The notes: generated by a model not told the origin, from the letters alone. DNA of 64,000 bases from Clostridia bacterium (GCA_017480115.1 JAFVBH010000077.1:37357-101356); one strand, 5' to 3'; shown: positions 17,728 to 27,012, numbered from the stretch's first letter. Program-made: numbers and translations.

Positions 17728-19167
17728 ATGGAAAAATTTGACGCAGTGATCATCGGCGCCGGTCCCGCGGGTATTTTTACCGCGCTGGAGCTGTATGAAA
17801 AGCAGACTGATGATTTTAAAGTTCTCGTGGTTGATGAGGGAAAAAGCATTTATGATCGCGCGTGTCCGGCGCGAAAACACGGAAAATGCGTGCGCTGCAA
17901 CCCTTGCAATATCATGAGCGGCTGGGCGGGCGCAGGCGCTTTTTCTGACGGGAAGCTTTCGCTTTCCGAGGAAGTCGGCGGCAATCTGACGGACTATTTG
18001 CCCGTGGAAACTGTGCGGGAATACATAAATTACGCCGATTCGGTGTATCTTAAATTCGGCGCCCCCGATCTTGTGTTCGGCAAGGGCGATAAAAAAGCGG
18101 ACGAGATTGCCTATGAATGCTCCAAGCATAATATTCACTTGGTAAAATGCCCCGTGCGTCACATGGGCACCGAGTATTCCTACGATGTGCTGCGGGCGAT
18201 GTTCGATTTTCTGAACGCGAAGGCGGGCTTTACCTTTATGGCGAAGACCCATGCCGACCCCGTGATCAGCGACAGCGGGGAAGCCGTCGGCGCGGTATTG
18301 ACCGACAGTCAAGGAAATACAACCGAGGTCGCGTCGGATTTTGTTGTTGCGGCGCCCGGGCGCGGCGGCGCGGACTGGCTCAGCGCCATTGCGAAAAAGC
18401 ATAATATTAACATTCAGAACAATGCCGTGGATATCGGTGTGCGCGTTGAATGCCCCAATTCGGTGATGGATCACCTGACCAAGCACCTGTACGAGGCGAA
18501 AATGGTCTATTATTCCGACACGTTTGAAAATAAAGTACGTACGTTCTGTATGAATCCCGGCGGCATCGTCAGCGAAGAGCATTATAACGAGGGCTTTAAC
18601 AATTCGTTTGCAAAGAGCATTGCCGTCGTCAACGGGCACAGCTACGCGGACGAGGACGCCCATACGGAGAACACCAACTTCGCGCTGCTGGTATCTACAA
18701 AATTTACCGAGCCGTTTAATCAGCCCATTGAATACGGCAGATACATCGCGCAGCTTGGCAACATGCTCACCGGCGATAAGGTCATCGTACAGCGCTTGGG
18801 CGATCTGCTTATGGGTAGACGGACGGACGCGTCCCGGCTGAAAAAGTCCACCACCCGCCCGACGCTGACCACCGCCATTCCCGGCGATCTCTCCTTTGTT
18901 CTGCCGCACCGGCATCTGACCAGCATTATCGAGGCGCTGCGCGCTTTCGATCATATCGCTCCCGGTCTTTATTCCAAAAATACGCTGCTTTACGGCGTGG
19001 AGGTCAAGTTCTATTCCTCCAAGATCGACGTCAACAGCAGCTTTGAGACTGCGGTGAAGCATCTTTACGCCATCGGCGACGGCGCGGGGATTACCCGCGG
19101 GCTGATGCAGGCGTCTGTGACCGGCGTGATCGTCGCGCGGGATATTCTTGCAAAACTTGAATCGTAA
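17728..19167 (+). CDS. FAD-dependent dehydrogenase of COG2509 type
   Basis: This 479-residue flavoprotein starts with a Rossmann dinucleotide loop (AVIIGAGPAGIFTALEL). A cysteine-rich patch CPARKHGKCVRCNPC (about 50-64) and GWAGAGAFSDGKL follow, and the C-terminal FAD signature is AIGDGAGITRGLMQASVTG. This is the pattern of the COG2509 FAD-dependent dehydrogenases, which have no firmly established substrate. ATG 17728 is preferred to ATG 17719 because GGAG sits seven bases upstream of it, whereas the first ATG nearly touches the AAAGGA. It is followed closely by pncC. Confidence 0.82.
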   Translation: MEKFDAVIIGAGPAGIFTALELYEKQTDDFKVLVVDEGKSIYDRACPARKHGKCVRCNPCNIMSGWAGAGAFSDGKLSLSEEVGGNLTDYLPVETVREYINYADSVYLKFGAPDLVFGKGDKKADEIAYECSKHNIHLVKCPVRHMGTEYSYDVLRAMFDFLNAKAGFTFMAKTHADPVISDSGEAVGAVLTDSQGNTTEVASDFVVAAPGRGGADWLSAIAKKHNINIQNNAVDIGVRVECPNSVMDHLTKHLYEAKMVYYSDTFENKVRTFCMNPGGIVSEEHYNEGFNNSFAKSIAVVNGHSYADEDAHTENTNFALLVSTKFTEPFNQPIEYGRYIAQLGNMLTGDKVIVQRLGDLLMGRRTDASRLKKSTTRPTLTTAIPGDLSFVLPHRHLTSIIEALRAFDHIAPGLYSKNTLLYGVEVKFYSSKIDVNSSFETAVKHLYAIGDGAGITRGLMQASVTGVIVARDILAKLES

Positions 19168-19185
19168 TGAACGGCAGGGGATTTG

Positions 19186-19674
19186 ATGTTTGAGTCCGAA
19201 GCGCAGACAGTCGTTGCCCGTCTGCGGGAAAAAAATATGACCGTCGCCTTTGCGGAATCCTGCACCGGCGGCATGCTGGCGGCGGCGTTGACTGCGGTCA
19301 GCGGCGCGTCCGACGTGTTTGCGTTCGGCGGCGTGACCTACTCCAATGAGATGAAGGAGAAGCTCTTGGGGGTGCGGCATGAGACGCTCGCGGTTCACGG
19401 CGCGGTCAGCGCGCAGACGGCGGAGCAGATGGCGCAAGGGATTCTCCAGTTTTCCGGCGCTTATATCGGCGTTTCGATCACCGGTATTGCGGGACCGAAT
19501 TCCGATAACACCGCGAAACCGGTAGGGCTGATTTACGTTTGTGTCAAAGCCTGCGACGGCTATTCCCGCGTCGTGGAGCTGCGCAACAATTTTACAGAGC
19601 ATATTCGTGAAAACAACAGGTGTTCGGCGGTCAGGACAGCGCTTGATCTGCTGAACGAGTATCTGACCAGATAA
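19186..19674 (+). CDS. pncC: CinA C-terminal-domain nicotinamide-nucleotide amidohydrolase
   Basis: A 162-residue stand-alone CinA C-terminal domain, as in PncC, which deamidates NMN to nicotinate mononucleotide for NAD recycling. The conserved AESCTGGML, GGVTYSNEMKEKLLGV, GAVSAQTAEQMAQG and SITGIAGP segments are all present. The usual GGTxxKPVG is replaced by NSDNTAKPVG, a small change in the active-site loop. The start ATG 19186 follows AGGGG. It precedes the sortases by 16 bases; a degenerate full-length CinA relative lies 3 kb downstream. Confidence 0.88.
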   Translation: MFESEAQTVVARLREKNMTVAFAESCTGGMLAAALTAVSGASDVFAFGGVTYSNEMKEKLLGVRHETLAVHGAVSAQTAEQMAQGILQFSGAYIGVSITGIAGPNSDNTAKPVGLIYVCVKACDGYSRVVELRNNFTEHIRENNRCSAVRTALDLLNEYLTR

Positions 19675-19690
19675 GGAAAGCGAAAGTATT

Positions 19691-20815
19691 ATGGAAAAAG
19701 AACCCGTAAAAAATACGCCGGAGCAAAGACCGATCGTTCGCGTGGTCAACGCCGCCGATAAGCAAAAAGCAAACACGCCGCAGCGTAAAACCGGCGCGCC
19801 CGCGACCCGCGGCGCACAGCAGGCATATCGTTCCGCTGCGGCTGCCGCGAGCGAAAACCGCCGCAGGAAGATCGCGTTCTGGATCATTGTTGCCGTAACA
19901 TTTCTTGTGCTTGCGGTATTTGGGATATATCTGCTGTTTTTTAACAAACAACAGGATACTGTTTCTCCAAACAGAAACGTCGTAGGGAATGTGGAGATGT
20001 ACGATCCTACCTCTGCCATGGCGCAGCTGACGTATAATGTCCCGTCAAATGTGCAGTTCCCCGCTGGAATGCAGGAGAAATATAAGGCGCTTTACGCTGC
20101 GGACCGGCATTTTGTCGGCTGGCTTTCCGTGCCCAATACTTCTATGGATACTGCCGTCTATCAGGCGGGGGATAATGAATACTATCTGAAAAAAGACTTG
20201 TGGGGAGGATATTCCCGCTACGGCACCGTTTTTTTGGACGCCTATGACGATCCGGTCAATTTGAGCAGGAATACCGTAATCTACGGGCATAATTTTGACG
20301 ATGACAAGGACGGCAGCTACGACGATTATATTTTCGGTGATGTGCATAAATATCTGGACGTGGATTTTTACAGAACTGCGCCCGTCATCGAATATAATAC
20401 GCTGTACAGAGATTACAAATGGAAGGTTATCGGTTGCTTCCTTACCAACGGCAGCAGTGAAGGGGATAATGATTACCTGTTCTATTATATCGCAACTTCC
20501 ATGAATAACGACAATTTTATGGAGTATATTGATGAGCTGAACCAGCGCAGTCATATCCATACCACGGTCGATGTGCAGCCCGATGATAAGCTCCTGACCT
20601 TGTCTACCTGCACCTATTTCTTTGATACCAACGGCGCCCTCCGGGACGCGCGATGTGTACTGGTGGCGCGCATGGTACGTGACGGCGAAAGTACGGACGT
20701 TGACGTTGCCGGCGCGACACAGAATCCGAATCCCCGGTATCCGCAGTTGTACTATGACGTGTTTGGCGGTTCCAATCCCTACCGCGATGCGAAAAAATGG
20801 TACCCTGCGTACTGA
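19691..20815 (+). CDS. class B sortase (first of two)
   Basis: This 374-residue membrane transpeptidase has a 60-residue basic cytoplasmic tail, one membrane segment (about 61-83) and a class B sortase domain with H200 in YGHN, C307 in TLSTC and R327 in LVARMVR. The conserved FVGWLSVPNT and NEYYLKKD blocks are present. Class B sortases attach a small set of proteins to peptidoglycan or build pili; the substrate is not visible nearby. The acidic loop DDDKDGSYDD after the His is unusual. The ribosome binding site is AAGGAAAG, 34 bases ahead of the second sortase. Confidence 0.92.
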   Translation: MEKEPVKNTPEQRPIVRVVNAADKQKANTPQRKTGAPATRGAQQAYRSAAAAASENRRRKIAFWIIVAVTFLVLAVFGIYLLFFNKQQDTVSPNRNVVGNVEMYDPTSAMAQLTYNVPSNVQFPAGMQEKYKALYAADRHFVGWLSVPNTSMDTAVYQAGDNEYYLKKDLWGGYSRYGTVFLDAYDDPVNLSRNTVIYGHNFDDDKDGSYDDYIFGDVHKYLDVDFYRTAPVIEYNTLYRDYKWKVIGCFLTNGSSEGDNDYLFYYIATSMNNDNFMEYIDELNQRSHIHTTVDVQPDDKLLTLSTCTYFFDTNGALRDARCVLVARMVRDGESTDVDVAGATQNPNPRYPQLYYDVFGGSNPYRDAKKWYPAY

Positions 20816-20848
20816 TACATAAATCCAAACAGTAAGGAAGTGAAGTTG

Positions 20849-22402
20849 ATGAGCGAAAACAGAGGCAATTACGGCCGTGACGGTGATATCGATTCCGAGA
20901 TCGCCGATATTCTCAGCGAGGTTTCGGAATATTCCAGAAACCGCGCCCAAAGCGAATCCATCAGTGAAATGGCGCACCGTTACGGCGTTGACGTCGGTTC
21001 ATCAGCTTATGCATATGAGGGCGACCGCCCCCCCGTGGATTACGGCAGCGGCTACCGTCCCTACAATCGTCCCCGGGAACAATATGACGAAAAAGGCGCC
21101 CGCATTGTCTTTGACGCCGATAACGGCGCGACCACTGTCAGCGGCAGGATCGCCGCAGGCAGAGCTTCCGCTGCGCGTATGGCAAACGCCGCGGAGCCGT
21201 CTGTTGCCGAGCGTCGCCGAATCCTTCGGGAGCAGCAGCAAGCCAGTGTTCATGTCGTGTATGATGCTGACACCTCCTCGCATGCGGCGAAAGAAGCGCC
21301 TTTTGAAAATATCGGCGAGAGGGAAACGCTGCCTCCGGTGTCCGATGGGAAAGAGAATCGCAAGAAAAAAACTAAAAAAGAAAAAACAACAAAGAAGAAA
21401 TCCGCCAAACCGGGAGAGCTGACAAAGACGCAGCGCGTTTTTAAGACTTTTATTCCGTGGACGGGCGATTCTAAGCGGGAGTATATTCGTAAGATCGTTA
21501 TGGACGTCTCTTTTGTCGTCCTGCTGATCTGCGCGCTGTACTTTATGGATTATTTTATCGAGTATAACAATGCGTCCAAGAATAATCCGTCGCCGCCCGA
21601 GGTGGTAACCGAGGTTTCGGACGCGGAAGCGCTTGCTGAAAAGTGGGCGGGAATTCGCGCAAAATATCCGGGCGTGGATTTCCCCGAGGGGATGAACATC
21701 GCCTATGCCGACCTGTATGCGCAAAATCAGGATTTTGTCGGCTGGATCTCCATCGATAATACGCCCATCGATTCTCAGGTTGTACAGAGCGATGACAATG
21801 AATATTATCTGAAGCATGATTTTCGGCAGGTCTATACCCGTTACGGCAGTCTCTTTATGGACTACCGCAACAATATTAAAGAACTGGACGATAATACCCT
21901 GATCTACGGGCATCATATGCGGGACGGGCTGGGCTTTGCCAAGCTGGAAAAATATAAGACCGTGGACGGATATAAGGAGTCCCCGATCATCGAGTTTAAC
22001 ACGCTGTATAAAAACTACAAGTGGAAGGTTTTTGCGGTTTTCCTGACAAACAATAAAGCATCCGATGATAACGGCTATATGTTCAACATCATTGTACCCA
22101 ACTTCCATACAAGAGAGTCCTATATGGGCTATATCGACGCGGTCAACGAGCGCTCGCTTTACAGTACCGGCGTTGATGTTTTGCCGAGCGATAAGATTTT
22201 GACCCTGATCACCTGTGATTACAATTATGACGATGAGCGTTTGGTCGTCATCGCCCGTCAGGTACGGGACGGGGAGAAGGAGAATGTGGATTTCTCTAAG
22301 ATCGTTGCCAATGAAAATCCCCGCTACCCGCAAAAGTGGTATGACGTTATGGGGCTTTCCAATCCCTATAGAGACGCGTATCGCTGGCGTCCCAATGAAT
22401 AA
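20849..22402 (+). CDS. class B sortase with a 216-residue cytoplasmic extension (second of two)
   Basis: This 517-residue protein has the catalytic set H355 (YGHH), C456 (TLITC) and R470 (VIARQVR) in a C-terminal class B sortase domain, and a membrane segment at about 217-239. Ahead of it lies a long hydrophilic cytoplasmic region with two SSAYAYEG/VVYDAD-like stretches and a lysine run (about 169-187). Ordinary class B sortases are 220-280 residues. ATG 20849 is chosen over GTG 20840 because AAGGA is ten bases upstream. The paralogue immediately upstream shares the core blocks, so this is a tandem duplication with divergent tails. Confidence 0.9.
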   Translation: MSENRGNYGRDGDIDSEIADILSEVSEYSRNRAQSESISEMAHRYGVDVGSSAYAYEGDRPPVDYGSGYRPYNRPREQYDEKGARIVFDADNGATTVSGRIAAGRASAARMANAAEPSVAERRRILREQQQASVHVVYDADTSSHAAKEAPFENIGERETLPPVSDGKENRKKKTKKEKTTKKKSAKPGELTKTQRVFKTFIPWTGDSKREYIRKIVMDVSFVVLLICALYFMDYFIEYNNASKNNPSPPEVVTEVSDAEALAEKWAGIRAKYPGVDFPEGMNIAYADLYAQNQDFVGWISIDNTPIDSQVVQSDDNEYYLKHDFRQVYTRYGSLFMDYRNNIKELDDNTLIYGHHMRDGLGFAKLEKYKTVDGYKESPIIEFNTLYKNYKWKVFAVFLTNNKASDDNGYMFNIIVPNFHTRESYMGYIDAVNERSLYSTGVDVLPSDKILTLITCDYNYDDERLVVIARQVRDGEKENVDFSKIVANENPRYPQKWYDVMGLSNPYRDAYRWRPNE

Positions 22403-22471
22403 GCCGGCGGTTTTGGCGCCGGTTTTGTCTGTCTGACCTCGTTCCGCTCTGTCCTGCAAAGGAGGTTTTCC

Positions 22472-23440
22472 ATGCATATCCGTCTTTTTTCCTGCGGTGC
22501 GGAAAGCGATCTGTTTAATATTGCGGTAAAAGCAAAGACCGCAGCGGTATTCGGTTCATTTTCCGATGGGCCTTGTGTGATCGAGTCTTATCGCGACCTG
22601 CACGCGATGCTTCCCGCCTTTGCCGCGTCGTTGAACAGCAGTGATTTGACGGTGCTTTTTGCGGGGACAGATGTTTTTTATGAAAGTAAACAAAAGCTAT
22701 TTCAGATCCTGCATCTGAAATGTGAGATTTCTGTAGATGTGCTGGAGCTGTTGTCCGATTCCCTGTCCGCAGTGGAAAAAGAGATTTACTCGTTGTTTCC
22801 CGTAAACGCCGTGATTTTCCCATCTGCTGACGGCGTGCATTCTGCCTTTTCCTGCCGGGCAGGCAAGCATCATTTCCTTTTATGTCCGATCGCTCCGGGG
22901 TTTCTTACCCTTGTGGAGCATGACGTTATGCAATGGCTGACCGTCAGGGCGCCGCTGACCGCGGATCGTGGGGATCCCTGCCAAAAGCTGTGTCGGGACG
23001 CGTCAGATGTGCTGTATCAGCGGCACTTATCTGTCGGTATCGCCGATACCGCAACAAGCGGATTTATCGAAACGCCGGTGATCGCATTGGGCGCGCATGG
23101 CGGCTGCTTTAAGTTTTCGCAGGAGAAGGCGGGGCAGACCAAAGGCAGCCCGCAGGATTTTACCGCGCAGCTGGCGGGCAACGCTGCATGGGCGTGCAAT
23201 ACGGAGCTGGGTATCGCGATGTCCAACGTTTACAAACTGCAAAAGCGCGGTAAAGAACAGCATGTGGTATATATCTCCGTCTCTTATGATAATATCGTAA
23301 CTGTCAGTCGGGTCTATTCCGGCGATATGGAGATGGCGGCTTTCCTGAAAAAAGCGGCAGGAGAGCTGTTCTCGCTGCTGGTTTGTACAGTGACGGAGTA
23401 TTTTATAAAGTCTGAAATTGATGACTTTGATGTGTTTTAA
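22472..23440 (+). CDS. degenerate CinA-like two-domain protein
   Basis: This 322-residue protein has no intact enzyme motif, but its order matches full-length CinA. A MoaB-like N-terminal half ends in CPIAPGFLTLVEHDVMQWL, in the position of the ALPGVPSEM segment. Then LSVGIADTATSGFI stands where active CinA domains have TVAFAESCTGGML, and SPQDFTAQLAGNAAWACNTELGIAMSNVYK aligns with the SAQTAEQM...GVSITGIAG block of the pncC product upstream. The catalytic Ser-Cys-Thr cluster is lost. A binding or regulatory role is likely; this is inference from manual alignment. Ribosome binding site AAAGGAGG. Confidence 0.6.
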   Translation: MHIRLFSCGAESDLFNIAVKAKTAAVFGSFSDGPCVIESYRDLHAMLPAFAASLNSSDLTVLFAGTDVFYESKQKLFQILHLKCEISVDVLELLSDSLSAVEKEIYSLFPVNAVIFPSADGVHSAFSCRAGKHHFLLCPIAPGFLTLVEHDVMQWLTVRAPLTADRGDPCQKLCRDASDVLYQRHLSVGIADTATSGFIETPVIALGAHGGCFKFSQEKAGQTKGSPQDFTAQLAGNAAWACNTELGIAMSNVYKLQKRGKEQHVVYISVSYDNIVTVSRVYSGDMEMAAFLKKAAGELFSLLVCTVTEYFIKSEIDDFDVF

Positions 23441-23456
23441 TGTTGGGATTGTTTCT

Positions 23457-24863
23457 ATGCGTCTGTTAAAGAATAAAATTTTTATGCGGCTGCTCTCGGT
23501 CGTACTTGCGGTTGCCTTTGTCGTGGTGTTTTATTGCTTCGGCGTGGCGGCGGTAGATATTGTGAAAGGCGACTTTGACGGTAACGGCAAGGTCTCCTCT
23601 GCGGATGCGCGGCAGATTTTGCGGGTTGTGGCGCGGCTGGATCATATTTATGATGCCGACGTCTTTTCCCGCTGCGACGTCAACGGGGACGGGTATCTGC
23701 GTTCTGACGACGCCAGACGGGCGCTGCGCACCGCCGCGCGGCTGGAGCCGCCCATCATTGTCACAGAGACCGAGCCCCTGACGGATTCCGTGGCGCAGCA
23801 GACTGCCGCACAGGTATCGGCGGCCGATACCACAAGCAGTGAACTGATCCCGATTCCCTCCGATCTGCCGGTGACAGCGCCTTCCGTTACGACGGCGCCG
23901 GTTCCCGAACCCACGTATATCATTCAACCGGTTGACGACGTCTATATGGAAAAGCCTTATTATCCCGCGATCCCGTCCTATGAGATCAAGCCTGACAGCT
24001 TTGTTTTTATTACCTTCGGCTACGGGCACGGCGTAGGACTGAGCCAGTACGGCGCGATCGGTATGGCGCGTCACGGTTATAACTATCTGCAAATTCTCGC
24101 CCATTATTTTCAGGGTGTGTCCTTTATAAAAGAGACCGTACCTGTCGCGGTATCTACATTACATACCGGCGAGCAGGTGGATACCTTTGAACTTATGTGC
24201 CGCGTGGTACAGCAGGAGATCGCGGGCGTCACGAAATCGACCGATGCCGAAGCGGTCAAAGCGCAGGCGGTCGCAGCCTACACGCTGTTAAAATCCCATA
24301 ATTTCCGTTTGCCGAATCAATATACCATGGCGTATACCGCGTCCATGAGCAGTGTGCGCAGCGACGTTATCGCTGCCGTGTCCGAGGTGATCGGCACCTA
24401 TATGATCTATAACGGGCAGTTGATCTCTGCGCCGTTCTTTGCCTATTCCGCCGGCGTTACCACCGACGCCGCTACGGTGTGGGGCACGGCGTCCCCCTAT
24501 CTGCGACCCGTGACCAGTTATTATGATATTGACGTGCGCACCTATTCCGGTTACGCGGATCTGATCAATGTCTCCACGTTTTCTTCTGATCTGATGCGCA
24601 AATACATAAAGAGCTATGACAGTTCCATTGCGCTTGCCGATGATCCCGCCCAGTGGATACAGGTGCTGGCGCACGATATGGCGGTCTCGCCGGAGATCGG
24701 CTACGTCAGTGCGATGCGGCTCGGCAATAAGGTGCTGACCGGCACGGCAGGGCAGGTGTTCCGCATGAATATCATGGGGCTGTCCATCAAGTCCCACTGT
24801 TTTACCGTAATTTATTATGACAATAACCTTGTCGCGCACAACTGCGGTGCGGTTATGTCGTAA
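23457..24863 (+). CDS. SpoIID/LytB-domain protein with dockerin-like calcium repeats
   Basis: This 468-residue exported protein has a signal anchor (about 8-33), a dockerin type I-like pair of Ca-binding repeats (38-98, DFDGNGKVSSADA and DVNGDGYLRSDDA), a Thr/Ala/Pro-rich linker (105-180) and a SpoIID domain. The domain shows GYGHGVGLSQYGA (188-200), a conserved Glu near 254 and AVKAQAVAAYT (266-276). SpoIID proteins trim denuded glycan strands during engulfment or activate amidases. The GHG motif comes before the KAQA motif, the order found in actinobacterial-type members rather than in B. subtilis SpoIID. The start ATG 23457 has GGGA upstream. Confidence 0.85.
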   Translation: MRLLKNKIFMRLLSVVLAVAFVVVFYCFGVAAVDIVKGDFDGNGKVSSADARQILRVVARLDHIYDADVFSRCDVNGDGYLRSDDARRALRTAARLEPPIIVTETEPLTDSVAQQTAAQVSAADTTSSELIPIPSDLPVTAPSVTTAPVPEPTYIIQPVDDVYMEKPYYPAIPSYEIKPDSFVFITFGYGHGVGLSQYGAIGMARHGYNYLQILAHYFQGVSFIKETVPVAVSTLHTGEQVDTFELMCRVVQQEIAGVTKSTDAEAVKAQAVAAYTLLKSHNFRLPNQYTMAYTASMSSVRSDVIAAVSEVIGTYMIYNGQLISAPFFAYSAGVTTDAATVWGTASPYLRPVTSYYDIDVRTYSGYADLINVSTFSSDLMRKYIKSYDSSIALADDPAQWIQVLAHDMAVSPEIGYVSAMRLGNKVLTGTAGQVFRMNIMGLSIKSHCFTVIYYDNNLVAHNCGAVMS

Positions 24864-24887
24864 AATATATTCCAGAGGTGTAGAGTA

Positions 24888-25907
24888 ATGTCCAAAATTC
24901 TTGTCACAGGCGGCACCGGTTATATCGGTTCTCACACGTGCGTTGAACTTCTGAATGCGGGTTATGAAATCGTTGTGATCGATAATTTCTGCAACAGCTC
25001 GCCGAAGTCCGCAGCGCGGGTGAAAAAAATAACCGGTAAGGATTTCAAGGTCTGCGAATGTGATATTCGCGATAAGGACGGGCTGAAAAAAGTTTTTGAA
25101 GCCGAAAAGCCCGATGCGGTGATCCATTTTGCCGGCTTGAAAGCGGTGGGCGAGTCCTGCGTCAAGCCCCTTGAATATTACGAGAATAACATTTGGGGCA
25201 CGGTCGCGCTGTTGGAAGTGATGCGCGACTGCGGCTGCAAGCGGATCGTATTCAGCTCTTCCGCCACGGTTTACGGTTCTGAAAACAAGGTGCCGTTTGT
25301 GGAGACTATGCCTGTCGGCACGGCGACCAATCCTTACGGCACTACAAAGATCTACATAGAGAATATTTTGCAGGATCTTTATAAAGCGGACAACGAATGG
25401 AGCATTGAGCTGCTGCGGTACTTCAACCCCATCGGCGCGCATCCCAGCGGGCAGATCGGCGAGAATCCCAACGGTATCCCCAATAATCTGATGCCCTATA
25501 TCGCGCAGGTCGCCGTCGGCAAACGGGAAATGCTCAGCGTTTACGGCAACGACTATCCGACGCCGGACGGCACCGGTGTTCGCGACTATATCCATGTAGT
25601 CGATCTTGCCGTCGGGCATATCAAGGCGGTGACGCGCGCGCTCGGCAAAACCGGCGTGGATATTTATAATCTCGGCACCGGCATCGGCTACAGCGTGCTG
25701 GATATTGTCAATACCTTTATGGAGGTCAACAAGATCAACATTCCTTATAAGATCGTTGACCGCCGCCCCGGCGATATTGCGGAATGCTACGCGAACGCCG
25801 ATAAGGCGAAGGAGGAGCTGGGCTGGGTCGCTGCGCTGAACCTTGCGGATATGTGCCGCGATACCTGGAACTGGCAGAAAAACAATCCCAACGGATACGA
25901 CGACTGA
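24888..25907 (+). CDS. galE: UDP-glucose 4-epimerase
   Basis: A 339-residue short-chain dehydrogenase-type epimerase. It has an NAD-binding [15 protein letters not shown] at the N-terminus, the SSSATVYG strand, the catalytic YGTTK pair (Tyr about 149, Lys about 153) and NPIGAHPSG. The C-terminus [17 protein letters not shown] is typical of GalE. It interconverts UDP-glucose and UDP-galactose for the Leloir pathway and for surface glycans such as those made by the cluster at 29.9-39.4 kb. It starts 24 bases after the SpoIID gene with AGAGG upstream, so the two may be co-transcribed. Confidence 0.95.
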   Translation: MSKILVTGGTGYIGSHTCVELLNAGYEIVVIDNFCNSSPKSAARVKKITGKDFKVCECDIRDKDGLKKVFEAEKPDAVIHFAGLKAVGESCVKPLEYYENNIWGTVALLEVMRDCGCKRIVFSSSATVYGSENKVPFVETMPVGTATNPYGTTKIYIENILQDLYKADNEWSIELLRYFNPIGAHPSGQIGENPNGIPNNLMPYIAQVAVGKREMLSVYGNDYPTPDGTGVRDYIHVVDLAVGHIKAVTRALGKTGVDIYNLGTGIGYSVLDIVNTFMEVNKINIPYKIVDRRPGDIAECYANADKAKEELGWVAALNLADMCRDTWNWQKNNPNGYDD

Positions 25908-25910
25908 CAG

Positions 25911-25953
25911 GAAAGCGGCTTCGGCGGCGAAGCTGCACGTTTTCGGTTCCGCC
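25911..25953. repeat. partial copy of the GC-rich intergenic repeat
   Basis: The bases after galE match the first third of the repeats at 44612 and 48761 (GAAAGCGGCTTC, then GGCGGCGAAGCT and TTTCGGTTCCGCC), with about 13 internal bases missing. It lacks the downstream AT-rich palindrome. Confidence 0.6.
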
Positions 25954-25973
25954 GGATTTCCCGTGAAAAAACG

Positions 25974-26006
25974 AGGGGCTGTTCCGAATATTTCAGAACA
26001 GCCCCT
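25974..26006 (-). terminator. hairpin with minus-direction T tract
   Basis: AGGGGCTGTTC (25974-25984) pairs with GAACAGCCCCT (25996-26006); reading leftwards the stem is followed by CGTTTTTT. It would end transcripts from the DUF368 side. Confidence 0.8.
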
Positions 26007-26045
26007 TGCCGAAGGATTAGTATGAGGGTTATATTTGTAATCTGC

Positions 26046-26077
26046 GCGTCTTATCGAAAGGTAAGGCGCTTGCTTTT
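26046..26077 (+). terminator. terminator on the galE side
   Basis: GCGTCTTA (26046-26053) pairs with TAAGGCGC (26062-26069), with one wobble, followed by TTGCTTTTTT. Confidence 0.6.
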
Positions 26078-26082
26078 TTACC

Positions 26083-26952
26083 TTATTCCGCCTGTGCGGC
26101 TTCGATGCGTTTGATCTCCACTCTTGACATATAGTAAAGGGCAAAGAATCCGGCGACTGCGGCAACCGCGCACAGCAGCCATGTGCCTGCCGAGCTGCCG
26201 ATACCGTAATGAATATCCGACAGCAGCTGCGGGATTGAGCCGAGCAGGAAGCCGAAAATCAACAGGTAGGTTACCGTGGGGTGATATTTCATCGCCGGTT
26301 CCAGCGCCTTTGCAAGCAGATAAGTGCCCAGCACCGCCACAATGCCAAGGGGCACATAGCGGAGAATGCCTTTTATATCCATATTGCCGACAACCGCCAT
26401 AATATCGCCGTAAATGCCCAGCATAGCAAAGATTTGCGTCAGGCTGATACCGGGGATCACCAGCGCGATTGCCGCCAGAATACCGGCAAAAATCTGAAAT
26501 GCAAAGTATTTTAGTTTATTGTCCGCAAAAGAGACATGGAACAGATCTTGGGGAATCATCCAGATCAGAACCACCAGAACAATGCCGATCACGGGGCAGA
26601 TAATACAGGCAGGGGAAAACTTTTTGACTTTTGCGCTCTTAAAGATGATAGGGATACCGCCCGCAATCGCGCCCACAAAGAAAAAGTGAAACGGTACGCT
26701 GAACGTCGGGCTCTCCAACAGCCATGTGATCGCTTTCGCCAGCAGTACAAAGCCGATCACGCCGCCGATGGCGAACTCGATCAGAAAAATGACGGATTTT
26801 TTAAATTCCTTAAACAGATGGCTTACTGAGTAGATCAGCCGGTCATAAACGCCCATGATCATCGCCATGGCGCCGCCGCTGACGCCGGGCACGGTCATAG
26901 TGCCGCCGATCCAAAGTCCCTTTAAAAAACTGATGATCGCATCTTTCATCAT
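26083..26952 (-). CDS. DUF368 membrane protein (undecaprenyl-phosphate translocase family)
   Basis: A 289-residue polytopic membrane protein (about eight segments) with the DUF368 signatures GTMTVPGVSGGAMAMIMGVYDRL near the start and ALVIPGISLTQIFAMLGIYGDI in the second half. The two PG(V/I)S loops form an internal repeat. DUF368/PopT proteins have been shown to recycle undecaprenyl phosphate in other bacteria; that function is taken from the family. ATG 26950-26952 or the adjacent ATG 26947-26949 may be used, after GAGAGG. It lies directly downstream of the mscL terminator. Confidence 0.88.
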   Translation of the reverse strand: MMKDAIISFLKGLWIGGTMTVPGVSGGAMAMIMGVYDRLIYSVSHLFKEFKKSVIFLIEFAIGGVIGFVLLAKAITWLLESPTFSVPFHFFFVGAIAGGIPIIFKSAKVKKFSPACIICPVIGIVLVVLIWMIPQDLFHVSFADNKLKYFAFQIFAGILAAIALVIPGISLTQIFAMLGIYGDIMAVVGNMDIKGILRYVPLGIVAVLGTYLLAKALEPAMKYHPTVTYLLIFGFLLGSIPQLLSDIHYGIGSSAGTWLLCAVAAVAGFFALYYMSRVEIKRIEAAQAE

Positions 26953-26975
26953 AACACCTCTCGATATTGTCATGC

Positions 26976-27012
26976 AAATACGCAGGGAAGTTTGGGCTGT
27001 CCCTGCGTATTT
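26976..27012 (-). terminator. terminator of mscL
   Basis: AAATACGCAGGGA (26976-26988) and TCCCTGCGTATTT (27000-27012) form a 13-bp perfect stem, with runs of T on the + strand side. Confidence 0.85.

Noticed and set aside
17617..20019. 800-codon open frame on the minus strand
   Set aside because: It is antisense to the FAD oxidoreductase and pncC genes, which have clear motifs and ribosome binding sites; the antisense translation is rich in His/Arg and shows no domain.
24288..26165. 625-codon open frame on the minus strand
   Set aside because: It mirrors galE and the SpoIID gene in the opposite strand; composition is that of a shadow frame.
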